Shown here: one piece after another, positions 15,001-24,371 of the stretch | Layout of the letters: every line of letters starts with the position of its first letter | Position numbering within the stretch: the stretch's first letter is position 1 | Assembly (NCBI GenBank): GCA_949775045.1 | Contig: CATKSA010000071.1 | Location: 1-64,000, forward strand | Direction: 5' to 3' | Source: Metridium senile | Taxonomy: Eukaryota; Cnidaria; Anthozoa; Actiniaria; Metridiidae | Length of the DNA stretch: 64,000 nt | Program-made: the position numbers and the translations under genes | The notes under the pieces: generated by a model | What the model was told of the DNA's origin: nothing | What the model saw: only the letters and a program-made list of their open reading frames with translations | The model's database searches: none

Positions 15001-16876
15001 AGTTTCTCTATGTATAGTGCAGTCTGTATGGTTTGTTTTTTTCTGTTTGAACTAGCTGTGGGGAATTGGAAAACAGAGCGATCTGTGATCAATTGGCCCT
15101 AGTTAATCAATTGACTAAATGCTAAAATGGACTGTTTCAGAATGTTTTAAACTCTCACGTCTGGGGCTGTGCACAGGACTTCAGCGTGCAATTGCGGCCT
15201 TGCCTTGGAGGTGTGGGCCATTAGAACTGCTTGCAGTGGCAGTGTTTGACAGCTTGGATTTTAACTTTGCTTAAATTGCTTTTCAGCGTCAATTGGTGTT
15301 CACGACAGTACAGTGCAGTTGCATGCCGTACGACGTGTTGAATCATTGCAGGTAATGAATGAATTATATTATACTGTAGACCTGCAGGTCTGTTTAGTAA
15401 TGATTATGATGTCAAAGTTTCTCTATGTATAGTGCAGTCTGTATGGTTTGTTTTTTCTGTTTGAACTAGCTGTGGGGAATTGGAAAACAGAGCGATCTGT
15501 GATCAATTGGCCCTAGTTAATCAATTGACTAAATGCTAAAATGGACTGTTTCAGAATGTTTTAAACTCTCACGTCTGGGGCTGTGCACAGGACTTCAGCG
15601 TGCAATTGCGGCCTTGCCTTGGAGGTGTGGGCCATTAGAACTGCTTGCAGTGGCAGTGTTTGACAGCTTGGATTTTAACTTTGCTTAAATTGCTTTTCAG
15701 CGTCAATTGGTGTTCACGACAGTACAGTGCAGTTGCATGCCGTACGACGTGTTGAATCATTGCAGGTAATGAATGAATTATATTATACTGTAGACCTGCA
15801 GGTCTGTTTAGTAATGATTATGATGTCAAAGTTTCTCTATGTATAGTGCAGTCTGTATGGTTTGTTTTTTCTGTTTGAACTAGCTGTGGGGAATTGGAAA
15901 ACAGAGCGATCTGTGATCAATTGGCCCTAGTTAATCAATTGACTAAATGCTAAAATGGACTGTTTCAGAATGTTTTAAACTCTCACGTCTGGGGCTGTGC
16001 ACAGGACTTCAGCGTGCAATTGCGGCCTTGCCTTGGAGGTGTGGGCCATTAGAACTGCTTGCAGTGGCAGTGTTTGACAGCTTGGATTTTAACTTTGCTT
16101 AAATTGCTTTTCAGCGTCAATTGGTGTTCACGACAGTACAGTGCAGTTGCATGCCGTACGACGTGTTGAATCATTGCAGGTAATGAATGAATTATATTAT
16201 ACTGTAGACCTGCAGGTCTGTTTAGTAATGATTATGATGTCAAAGTTTCTCTATGTATAGTGCAGTCTGTATGGTTTGTTTTTTCTGTTTGAACTAGCTG
16301 TGGGGAATTGGAAAACAGAGCGATCTGTGATCAATTGGCCCTAGTTAATCAATTGACTAAATGCTAAAATGGACTGTTTCAGAATGTTTTAAACTCTCAC
16401 GTCTGGGGCTGTGCACAGGACTTCAGCGTGCAATTGCGGCCTTGCCTTGGAGGTGTGGGCCATTAGAACTGCTTGCAGTGGCAGTGTTTGACAGCTTGGA
16501 TTTTAACTTTGCTTAAATTGCTTTTCAGCGTCAATTGGTGTTCACGACAGTACAGTGCAGTTGCATGCCGTACGACGTGTTGAATCATTGCAGGTAATGA
16601 ATGAATTATATTATACTGTAGACCTGCAGGTCTGTTTAGTAATGATTATGATGTCAAAGTTTCTCTATGTATAGTGCAGTCTGTATGGTTTGTTTTTTCT
16701 GTTTGAACTAGCTGTGGGGAATTGGAAAACAGAGCGATCTGTGATCAATTGGCCCTAGTTAATCAATTGACTAAATGCTAAAATGGACTGTTTCAGAATG
16801 TTTTAAACTCTCACGTCTGGGGCTGTGCACAGGACTTCAGCGTGCAATTGCGGCCTTGCCTTGGAGGTGTGGGCCA
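1..16876 (+). repeat. Satellite array A, 414-415 bp monomer, about 40.7 copies
   Basis: Near-identical head-to-tail monomers run from the left window edge to the abrupt end at 16876, where the monomer breaks after GTGTGGGCCA. Monomer length is 414 or 415 bp depending on whether a T-run has six or seven Ts. A few monomers carry small indels: the first is about 410 bp, one near 5075 has an AG insertion, and one near 7453 lacks TA. Each monomer contains a 65 bp segment bounded by splice-site-like sequences and a 14 bp perfect palindrome. Short ORFs of 65-66 aa in the array are shadows of the repeat and not genes. The array continues beyond the left edge. Confidence 0.98.
44..57. promoter_or_regulatory. 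14 bp perfect palindrome, once per satellite monomer
   Basis: AGACCTGCAGGTCT is a perfect 14 bp inverted repeat. It recurs in every monomer of arrays A, B and C. At the diverged right edges of the units (near 34697 and 61848) the matching position is not palindromic. It could be a protein-binding site or only a property of the founder monomer. No function is shown by the sequence. Confidence 0.5.
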
Positions 16877-16986
16877 GCCAGGCGGTGTTTTTTTTGTCCT
16901 ACTCAAACATACATCACTAGCTTGCAATTAGAACTGCTTGCAGTGGAAGTGTTCAGCTTGGATTTTAACTTGTCTTTTGCTTGCAG
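16877..16986 (+). repeat. Diverged satellite-monomer edge, left end of unit 1
   Basis: After GTGTGGGCCA the satellite sequence is interrupted by about 50 bases absent from all monomers. Homology then resumes (TTAGAACTGCTTGCAGTGG) with substitutions and indels. It ends in a T-rich splice-acceptor-like tract closing in TTGCTTGCAG. The last 26 bases match the acceptor region at 34574-34599 on the right edge of the unit. This looks like an ancestral form from which the array monomer was derived by deletion. Confidence 0.75.
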
Positions 16987-17295
16987 CTAATTCCCCGACC
17001 AAGGATTTGAAGATCAGGCCCTTTTATATTTGGACGTGATAGAAAATGATATATAAGGCCTGAAGTCAGTGTTGTGGTTGTTATAATATTTTGTTAGTGT
17101 TTTGCACACAAGATTGCCAGCGAGAATGGAAACTTTTAGGACGACTTCCTGAATGGATTTGTGTGTGTAAGTGTGTAAATAAGTAAGTGAGTCAAGTTTT
17201 GAAAACAAAAAAAGTCTAAAATACCAAGAAAAAACTAATCCAAGTAATGTGTAGCAATTTAGTCAAAGGTTAAATAAATATTTTGTGAGATGATT
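16987..17295 (+). other. Candidate terminal exon of the array transcript, unit 1
   Basis: A strong acceptor (CTTTTGCTTGCAG) ends at 16986. The sequence that follows has stop codons in the frames reached from the upstream mini-exons. It holds a canonical AATAAA at 17273-17278 followed by GT-rich sequence, as expected for a 3' terminal exon and cleavage site near 17290-17300. The 71 aa ORF overlapping the acceptor is a shadow. The exon would be spliced to mini-exons in array A to its left. Inferred from splice and polyadenylation signals only. Confidence 0.5.
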
Positions 17296-17299
17296 TACG

Positions 17300-17977
17300 C
17301 GTGTTTTCTTTTTAATAGCTTTTTTAAACCCTTAAAAAAAACACCCACTCTTTTTCTTTTGTCTTAAATTCCGTCTCCCTTTCTACCAACTCTCTTTTTT
17401 TTGTTTCAATTCCTTTTTTCTTTCAACTAACTTGTCTTCACTTTTGTCTTCAATTTTTTCTCCCTTCTTTCAACTTTCCTTCGTTACTTTTAAGTTTGTT
17501 TTTCCTTTCAAAAAAACTGTTCTCGTAAGTAAAAGGTATTTGTAAAAGGTCCTTTTGCAGAGAATCAGTTTTCATGATAGTTCTCTCGCCAACAACTAGT
17601 TTATCAAACACTATACATACATGCTTTTTCAGAATAATGCACTACAATAATAATCAGAAAGGGTTTTTTTCTCATTTGTTTTTGTCCCTTTATATTTGCA
17701 AAAGAGATTTTTGATTTTTGATCCACATTTTGGGATTGACACCCTGATTATCTTGCAAGTATATAAACTTGCAGATATATTGCGATATACTTTGTTTATA
17801 ATTGTAAATTGTTAATGTAATACTTAATTGTAATCACCGCTGACGTCCGTGCCTGGATTAGTTTCACTATTATGGCAACATTAAACTGAAACTGAAAACA
17901 ATCTCAATGGAGTTGCACATATTTGTTTTAACATTCTTAGGCAAATTTTAAGTAACCCCAAATTCAGGGTTCACTCC
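17300..17977. other. AT-rich spacer with pyrimidine-rich tract
   Basis: No gene is seen. From about 17310 to 17520 the plus strand is dominated by CTTTT/TTTC runs. The remainder is AT-rich spacer without long ORFs or clear repeats. Confidence 0.6.
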
Positions 17978-18028
17978 TAACCCTAAACCCAAACCCTAAA
18001 CCCTAAACCCTAAACCCTAACCCTAACC
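17978..18028. repeat. Interstitial telomere-type tract
   Basis: A run of CCCTAA and CCCTAAA units (TTAGGG/TTTAGGG on the other strand) of about 50 bp. The number and type of units differ in the matching tract of unit 2. The final CCCTAACC is also the start of the following 220 bp repeat. It is too short to be a telomere and its origin is unclear. Confidence 0.8.
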
Positions 18029-18465
18029 ATAAAAGCGTTTGTGCTATCCTGTATAATCCCAAAAACGATTAACCCAAGGGTTGAAGCAAAAGCGTTTTTA
18101 ACCGAAAAATCCCAAAACGTTTAGCAGATATGCCGATATCTCTTTAAACGTTTTTCGACTAGATGGCTATCAGTTTTGCAAACGAAACCAGCTTTTACGG
18201 ATAAACGTTTCATATTTATCAACTGATCATTTCTTTTTAACCCTAACCATAAAAGCGTTTGTGCTATCCTGTATAATCCCAAAAACGATTAACCCATGCA
18301 AGGGTTGAAGCAAAAGCGTTTTTAACCGAAAAATCCCAAAACGTTTAGCAGATATGCCGATATCTCTTTAAACGTTTTTCGACTAGATGGCTATCAGTTT
18401 TGCAAACGAAACCAGCTTTTACGGATAAACGTTTCATATTTATCAACTGATCATTTCTTTTTAAC
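18021..18465. repeat. Two tandem 220 bp repeats rich in CGTTT/AAACG boxes
   Basis: Copies at 18021-18240 and 18241-18465 are almost identical; the second has a TGC insertion at CCCATGCAAGGG. Each copy holds about seven AAACG or CGTTT boxes, two in the fuller form AAACGTTT or AACGTTT. The same box recurs next to the iterons by the recombinase gene (23588-23611). It may be a binding-site cluster, or the boxes may simply share origin. Function is unknown. Confidence 0.75.
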
Positions 18466-18687
18466 CTTTCAGTCACTAGCTGTCTTCTTTTTTTTTCTTC
18501 TTCTTCTCATTTTAAATATACACCCAATTGCAAGAACGTTGTCCTGTCTTTTGTGATTTAGTAGGATAGGAATTAATTAAAAGACAAAACAAGATCACTC
18601 AAGCTGAACTCTTGCTTTTGTTATTCCTTTGTTACTAAATTACTAATGTTCTTTTTTCATGTGACAATTAGGTGTATATACACGTAG
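18466..18687. other. AT-rich spacer
   Basis: T-rich tract followed by unremarkable AT-rich sequence. Nothing recognisable. Confidence 0.5.
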
Positions 18688-18955
18688 CTATTTCAAAAAA
18701 AGTTGTCATCGCCAAAAGCGATAGGCGATAGGTTATTCCAAGACCCAAGTACACTATAGGTATAATCTAAAGTATCCACAGAAAAGCAGAAAAGCTGTCA
18801 GTACGTGTCTTCTAGGCACATTTTCAGTCCTTCGACAAGACATATAACTCTCCAGCGGAGATCGTTGTTTAGTGGAGTTGGCATGATTGAAAATTTCACG
18901 ACTTAGGATTATACCCATAGTGCATTTTTGGCGATGACAACCTTTTTTGAAATAG
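18688..18955. mobile_element. MITE-like element with 30 bp terminal inverted repeats
   Basis: The left end at 18688-18717 (starting CTATTTCAAAAAAAG and ending CATCGCCAAAA) is the reverse complement of the right end at 18926-18955 with a single mismatch. The element is 268 bp and has no coding capacity. The 101 aa minus-strand ORF across it is a shadow. A TA dinucleotide sits just inside both ends and could be a target duplication of a mariner-like family, but this is not certain. Confidence 0.8.
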
Positions 18956-19283
18956 GTGTTTATGTTGTAGTTCAGGTTCAATATGATTTTAAACCAGTTC
19001 AATTTATTTTGAACAATTTTGAACCAGTACAATAGTCTTGAACTGGTACAATCTGACATTCTAAATCTAAGGGATTTTATTTATGGGACTAAATAAAACG
19101 GGGATCTAACCTACTTACCACACCCTCCTTTTGATCTCACTTACACCTCTCCCCCCCTAACTCTCTCACTTACCTAACATTCCCACTTGACTTGCTAATT
19201 TGCCTTACTATACCTAACACATAACTAACTATTGAATTAATGTAATTGGGTTACCTGTGCTTTTTATTTTTTCCTTTTTCTTA
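18956..19283. other. Spacer with GAACCAGTTCAA-type inverted motifs
   Basis: Between 18968 and 19047 the motif TTCAA/TTGAA next to CCAGT/ACTGG recurs several times in both orientations, so the stretch can fold. The rest is AT-rich with a C-rich tract near 19150. No gene seen. Confidence 0.45.
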
Positions 19284-19356
19284 CCACGGCTGGGAATAGA
19301 ACCAGGATCTCTTGCTTCTAAGTCCAGAGACTACACCACTATACCACAATGACTCA
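19284..19356 (-). mobile_element. tRNA-like sequence, probable SINE remnant
   Basis: On the minus strand TGGTATAGTGG (19346-19336) matches the Pol III A box. GGTTCTATTCC (19303-19293) matches the B box, 32 bases downstream. A-rich sequence follows, as in a SINE tail. The cloverleaf is poor: the T stem is only about four pairs and no clean acceptor stem is visible. A tRNA-derived SINE head or tRNA pseudogene is therefore more likely than a functional tRNA. Confidence 0.55.
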
Positions 19357-19479
19357 GTTGAAAATTCTGCATTAGACTTTTGTTTCATTCATAAACTCCC
19401 AATAATGGCATAAATTAAACCTATTCCTAAACCTAACCCTAAACCTAGTACTAGTACTACTACTAGTATTAGTACTACT

Positions 19480-19625
19480 ATTCATCCATTCGTTTATTCA
19501 TTCATTCATTCATTCAATCATCCATTCATTCATTTATTCATCAGCCATTCGTTTATTCATTCGTTCATCCATTCATCCATTCATTCATTCATTCATCAAA
19601 TCATTATTCCAACCATTTATTCATT
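19480..19625. repeat. Degenerate ATTC tetranucleotide microsatellite
   Basis: Imperfect (ATTC)n with ATCC and GTTT interruptions, preceded by a CTA/GTA-rich stretch at about 19445-19480. Simple repeat. Confidence 0.85.
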
Positions 19626-19843
19626 CCGTCAGTAAGCAGTATTTTTTTTCATAATAATAATGCTCTCAATTCATTCAGTCGATCATTATTGATAACAAAT
19701 AAAAAACACAGGACCACTGAATTATACACTTAAATATTTTTATTTGAAATAAACATGGGTACATAACAATCAATAGCCTTGACGTATTTACACGTAATTG
19801 CAAGAACGAACGTTTTCTATTTCTTTCCCACTTAATTACAAAC
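19626..19843. other. AT-rich spacer
   Basis: AT-rich with TTTATT and AATAAA near 19737-19752, which could serve as a distant polyadenylation signal for either strand. No gene seen. Confidence 0.4.
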
Positions 19844-20909
19844 GCATCATTAATATTTTTTTTAAATTATTATCCAAAAAAAACCTTGCCTAAATAACTA
19901 ATATATTTCTAGATGTTTTTAAAACTAACATTAACTAATGAATTAACTGTAACAATGAACCAAAACTAAATTTCTCTATAAATTAACAGTAACAGCTGAA
20001 AACACGTAACGTAAACGCAACGTATATATATTTTTAGATTTTGCTTTTTTTTATACAAAAAGAGAACAAATGCGAAAGTTGTATTTGCAGACAAATATAT
20101 AGAAAAGAGAGAACGGGAAAAAAATGTTTTTGACTTGTAATACATTTTTGCCTTCGTATACGACTTTCGCATTCGAGACGAAACAGACTGCAAAGGATTT
20201 CGTCCAATACCTCTGGCATAATTTTTACCAAACAGTTCAAAAATTACGGTCTGACAGCATATTGGGCGTCAACCTATATTTAATTGTCAGCCAGCTAGGT
20301 TATAACAAGATGAACTGCCGAAACTGAACTATTCGCATCATTAATATATTTTTTTAATTATTATCCAAAAAAAAAACCTTGCCTAAATAACCAATATATT
20401 TCTAGATGTTCTCAATCCTAACATTAACTAATGAATTAACTGTAACAATGAACCAAAACTAAATTTCTCTATAAATTAACAGTAACAGCTGAAAACACGT
20501 AACGTAAACGCAACGTATATATTTTTATATATTTTGCTTTTTTTAACAAAAAGAGAACAAATGCGAAAGTTGTATTTGCAGACAAATATATAGAAAAGAG
20601 AGAACGGGAAAAAAATGTTTTTGACTTGTAATACATTTTTGCCTTCATATACGACTTTCGCATTCGAGACGAAACAGACTGCAAAGGATTTCGTCCAATA
20701 CCTCTGGCATAATTTTTACCAAACAGTTCAAAAATTACGGTCTGACAGCATATTGGGCGTCAACCTACATACTTATAACAATTTAATTGTCGGCCAGCTA
20801 TAGGTTTATAACAAGATGAACTGCCGAAACTGAACTATTTGCATCATTAATATATTTTTTTAATTATTATCCAAAAAAAAAACCTTGCCTAAATAACCAA
20901 TATATTGGG
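19844..20909. repeat. Direct repeats of about 491 and 506 bp plus a partial third copy
   Basis: Copies begin with GCATCATTAATAT at 19844, 20335 and 20841; the third is cut off after about 70 bases. Overlapping short ORFs on both strands (62-75 aa) are preserved in both copies, but the copies are nearly identical, so this is not evidence of selection. The repeats lie just downstream of the recombinase stop codon and probably cover its 3' UTR and termination region. Confidence 0.85.
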
Positions 20910-21017
20910 CGTCAACATATTTACGAAGGCGCATCGACTTGAAAACACGTGCTCTCTCCGACATTAAAAAATTGTAAATGACAAGTAGCAGGGCCGGGGG
21001 AAAAAACCTCAAAGAAA

Positions 21018-23797
21018 TCAAGTGCGAGCCTGCCTGTGTAAATCTAGCCTATCTGAACGCAACTCGTAAAGCCGATCGCTTGCGTTGTATACGAGATCTA
21101 TTGGAAAGAGAACACTGGCGCTAGACTCCACATAACTTTTCCCTGTGACCATTCTAAAGCAATTTTGAGAGACCTCGTCGAAGTGTGCTAGGACGACATC
21201 CTTTTTGTTACCGCTGTAACGTAAAACTTTGGCCAAAAGAATTTGCGGAGATTGACCGGTTGAATTACTCGCAACTAAGGCCACAAAATCGCCTGGTGTC
21301 GCCATAGCGTCTGCGTAACCATCATCGTCATGACTAGTTGCCGCAATTGCAAATTCATCGTCGCGCGAGTGGTCTGCGAAAATTGTCTCATTTGCTTTTC
21401 GTGCGAGGACTCCTAGAGCAGGAGTTTTTTTTTCGTCTCTGCTACGGTCGTCGTAAAACCTGCGTTGCGACCTGACACTGTGTCGCATAACGGTTGCTAG
21501 ACTTTCTAGCAATTGACCACTGTCGTGTGCCTCTGGAAGGCTTAAGAAATACGAAACTACGCTATGACGAATATCGTTCACGCCTAATCTTAAGTCGCAG
21601 TGGCGTTCGAAGAGGTTCCCTATGTACTTGTTGAATGATGCGACGCAAAATGGCTGGCCCCTTGCATTCACGAGAAAAAAATCGTGGCTGGCTCCCTGAA
21701 GCAGTTTGGACCGATAGGACTTAATGTAAAGGCAAATATGGTACTCGAGCTGACTCCCTCTTAAAACAGTCCTGTCCGGGCCGTAAAATCGCTTAGTCTT
21801 ATAATCGTTGCACAACAAAATGAGGGTGTCGCCATCATGAACTAAAAAATTACCATCTAGCGAACTGACGGAGGCCTCCGTCTCGGCTATTCTGAGCGAG
21901 ATGAACTCCTTACACCGGCCGGTCGCGTGTGTGTACAATAAAAGAATGCACAAATTCATGAGAGCTTTCGCCTTGGTCACACCTGTCGGCGAGTCTTCGA
22001 ACTCGTGCAACAAATTCCTAGCTATCTCAAGTATTTCTTCGTACAAAATAGACTTTTTTTTCCCTACCGCTGGTCTTTCCCTCCTAGCGTCAAATTCTAA
22101 CTGGCTTTGGAGCGCGCGCAATCTAGAAATGGAAGGAAGACCCTCTTGCTCGGTTGCAGTCTGGTCACGGTGCAAATAGCGAACAACACTTATAAGGGCC
22201 GAGACGTACCTGGATACGGTGATGCTCTGAAGATTTCGGTCGCTCGACCTTAAATAATTACAAAACCCCTCTACCAAGTCTCCGTGCTCGACATGCTCAA
22301 ACGAGATGGTCACGCCTGGACGAACGTCCTTCACGTATTTAAAATAGCCTAGGAGTCTCTCGATGGTTTTAAGAACAGTCGCGTCTTGCAAAACATGACA
22401 GTTTCGTTGCGTGTTTAGCGGCCGAGTGTAAAAAGACTTGAACTTTTCGATCTCGTTGGTAACATTTGCATCTAGCTGGTCGAGCGAAATTTTTCTACTA
22501 GCGCGACGATTGCTGGAGGAAGAAACTGATGTGACTTCGTCCTCCGAAGAGCTACTACTGTCATTTACAATTTCAACTGGAATTTGTGGTATGAAATTTT
22601 CCCGCGGAGGCAGTTGTGAATCATTTTCGGAGGCCAGAGGAACACGTGTTTTCATTTCGACTTCGCTAGAGCATATATAAGAACTACTGCTGCTATTATC
22701 ATTGTTATCATTAATACCGCCATGGATAATGGTGTTATTTCTACTAGTGAATGAGTGCGCGTGCTGCAATTTCGATTTATGAGTACAGTGTGCGGCTGTC
22801 GATTCCCCTAAGAGCAACAATTTTGACGGCCCACTATCTAGTTTATCTGCATCATTGCTATGCGACATGCTCGATGGAACTACTGATTGATTTTGGTTTG
22901 TCGCCGACAAACTATGCGAAATATTAAACTTGCGCTTTTTGGGGGGAGAGCTAAGGGTCTCTCTACCCTCACAATGGGTAATTAGTCTAAATACGTCGAA
23001 TTGTGAAATCAGTTTGAAGGCGCCTATTGCAATATCGGGAATCCTGTCTTTGAAATGAATGTGTTCTTGGACTGAGCATCTTGGTTTTAATATTTTTAGA
23101 TTCCTCACCCATGTCTTTAAAGTTCCAGTTGGCACACTGGGAAAAAGCTTCATTCTTACTTCGGAGTAACAATAATAGATCACTTCCCCACGCGATACGT
23201 TGGACAATTCCTTTAACATGTCGTTGCGTTGTTGGCTGAAACAAAATGAGTCGGCATTATTGTCTAGAAACTTTTTATGACAAAAAACAAACAAATTCTT
23301 ATACACTGTTTATGACAAGTGATAAAAATGGGACCCTGTTTATGACAGTTTAGGACAGTGTTAATGCCGCGAAAACGTGCTGAATTTCCCGAAAGACGAA
23401 AGACCGCGCTGCTCATCATATTACCTAATTAATATACATGATTATGACAAAAAAAAAAAAAAAACTAAGGAAATGGGGAAATGGGGTAAAAAGGATACCC
23501 TGTTCATGACAGAAAACTCAAAAAACCATACCCTGTTTATGACAGAAAGCTCGAAAAACCATACCCTGTTTATGACAGGGGGACTAAAACGTTTGGGATT
23601 AAAACGTTTCTCTTTAAAAATAAAGATAGTTAAACATGTTATTAGTTGCGATCGTAAATTACTTACGTCAAATTTGTAGGAGTGTGTGGTCGTGCCCGAA
23701 CTGGGGTGTATTTCAATGAATGATCGGCATTTGAGGTCTCCATGTCCAAACGGTGTTCTTTCAAAACTGATTGTGAGAGCGCTGTCTGTTCCCCCAT
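21018..23797 (-). CDS. Tyrosine recombinase/integrase, two coding exons
   Basis: Predicted exons on the minus strand are 23797-23667 and 23235-21018. The 431 bp intron has a GTAAGT donor and a TTTTGTTTCAG acceptor, and the frame is kept (AC|C). The product is about 782 aa. Numbering is for the spliced protein. A possible helix-turn-helix region lies at about 58-92. An SV40-like nuclear signal (PPKKRKF) is at 141-147. A Ser-rich acidic linker follows, then a core-binding region at about 320-400 and a catalytic domain at about 440-640. Catalytic candidates are R484 (in TGRCKEF), K523 or K525, R600 (in NDIRHS, with N replacing the first H), H629 and nucleophile Y638 (in RHSVRSQRRFYDD, with the usual nine-residue H-Y spacing). 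Residues 690-770 form a C-terminal domain that may be SH3- or BAH-like. The long ORF start at 23306 is GTG; M50 is its first ATG. A Crypton-type recombinase is the nearest family I can suggest. Confidence 0.85.
23498..23580. promoter_or_regulatory. Three iterons CCCTGTTYATGACAG spaced 33 bp
   Basis: Copies start at 23498, 23531 and 23564, exactly 33 bp apart, about three helical turns. The last has inverted arms CCCTGT/ACAGGG around a 5 bp centre. Two looser copies lie at 23303-23318 and 23334-23348. They sit in the recombinase intron 1. Regular spacing suggests a bound protein, for example the recombinase itself. Both that and an autoregulatory role are inference. Confidence 0.55.
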
Positions 23798-23997
23798 CAA
23801 GTCGCTACTAAAAAAAAAAACACAATCAGTCATTATTACTAGTTAGATGACAGTTTAGGACCCCGTGTTAATGCCGCGAAAACGTGCTGAATTTCCCGAA
23901 AGACGAAAGACCGCGCTGCTCATCATATTACCTAATTAATATACATGATTATGACAAAAACAAAGTAAGGAAATTGGGAAATGGGGTAAAAAGGATA

Positions 23998-24080
23998 CCC
24001 TGTTCATGACAGAAAACTAAAAAAAACATACCCTGTTTATGACAGAAAGCTCGAAAAACCATACCCTGTTTATGACAGGG
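23998..24080. promoter_or_regulatory. Second iteron trio, 33 bp spacing
   Basis: Copies start at 23998, 24031 and 24064 and have the same sequence and spacing as the trio at 23498-23580. This trio lies between the two alternative first exons. Confidence 0.55.
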
Positions 24081-24166
24081 GGACTAAAACGTTTGGGATT
24101 AAAACGTTTCTCTTTAAAAATAAAGATAGTTAAACATGTTATTAGTTGCGATCGTAAATTACTTAC

Positions 24167-24312
24167 GTCAAATTTGTAGGAGTGTGTGGTCGTTCTCGGA
24201 GTGGAGTGTATTTCAATGAATGATCGGCATTTGAGGTCTCCATGTCCAAACGGTGTTTTTTCAAAACTGGAATGTGTGTCATCGATTGTAAGGGCGCTGT
24301 GTGTTCCCCCAT
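24167..24312 (-). other. Alternative, duplicated first coding exon of the recombinase
   Basis: A second copy of the first coding exon lies about 515 bp upstream. It begins MGEHTAPLQS and ends in TPTNL followed by the same AC|GTAAGT donor, so it joins the main exon in the same frame and gives a protein about 5 residues longer. Both copies are preceded by a T-run and TAG acceptor. The copies differ by substitutions and by about five codons (SMTHI) in this one, yet both stay open. Either could be used. Confidence 0.6.
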
Positions 24313-24371
24313 CAAGTCGCTACTAAAAAAAAACCACACACACACAATCAGTCATTATTACTAGTTAGATC

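Larger units (their letters stand above)
23342..24371. repeat. Tandem duplication (505 and 525 bp) holding the recombinase first exon and iterons
   Basis: Blocks 23342-23846 and 23847-24371 both start ATGACAGTTTAGGAC. Each contains a trio of iterons, the AACGTTT boxes, the first coding exon and its donor and acceptor. Divergence is a few percent, with a longer A-run in the first block (23450-23464). Confidence 0.85.

Noticed and set aside
1..16876. CRISPR-like array or rDNA spacer
   Set aside because: The 414 bp monomers have no spacer structure, and no rRNA sequence is visible anywhere in the window.
19284..19356. Functional tRNA gene
   Set aside because: Stems do not pair well enough and there is no clean acceptor stem.
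20124..20803. Conserved small ORFs in the 490 bp direct repeats
   Set aside because: Both copies are nearly identical DNA, so shared reading frames carry no information. No motif or good start context was seen.
23377..23679. 100 aa plus-strand ORF with an 11-residue repeat
   Set aside because: The repeat reflects the 33 bp iterons, the start is not ATG, and it is antisense to the recombinase first exon.
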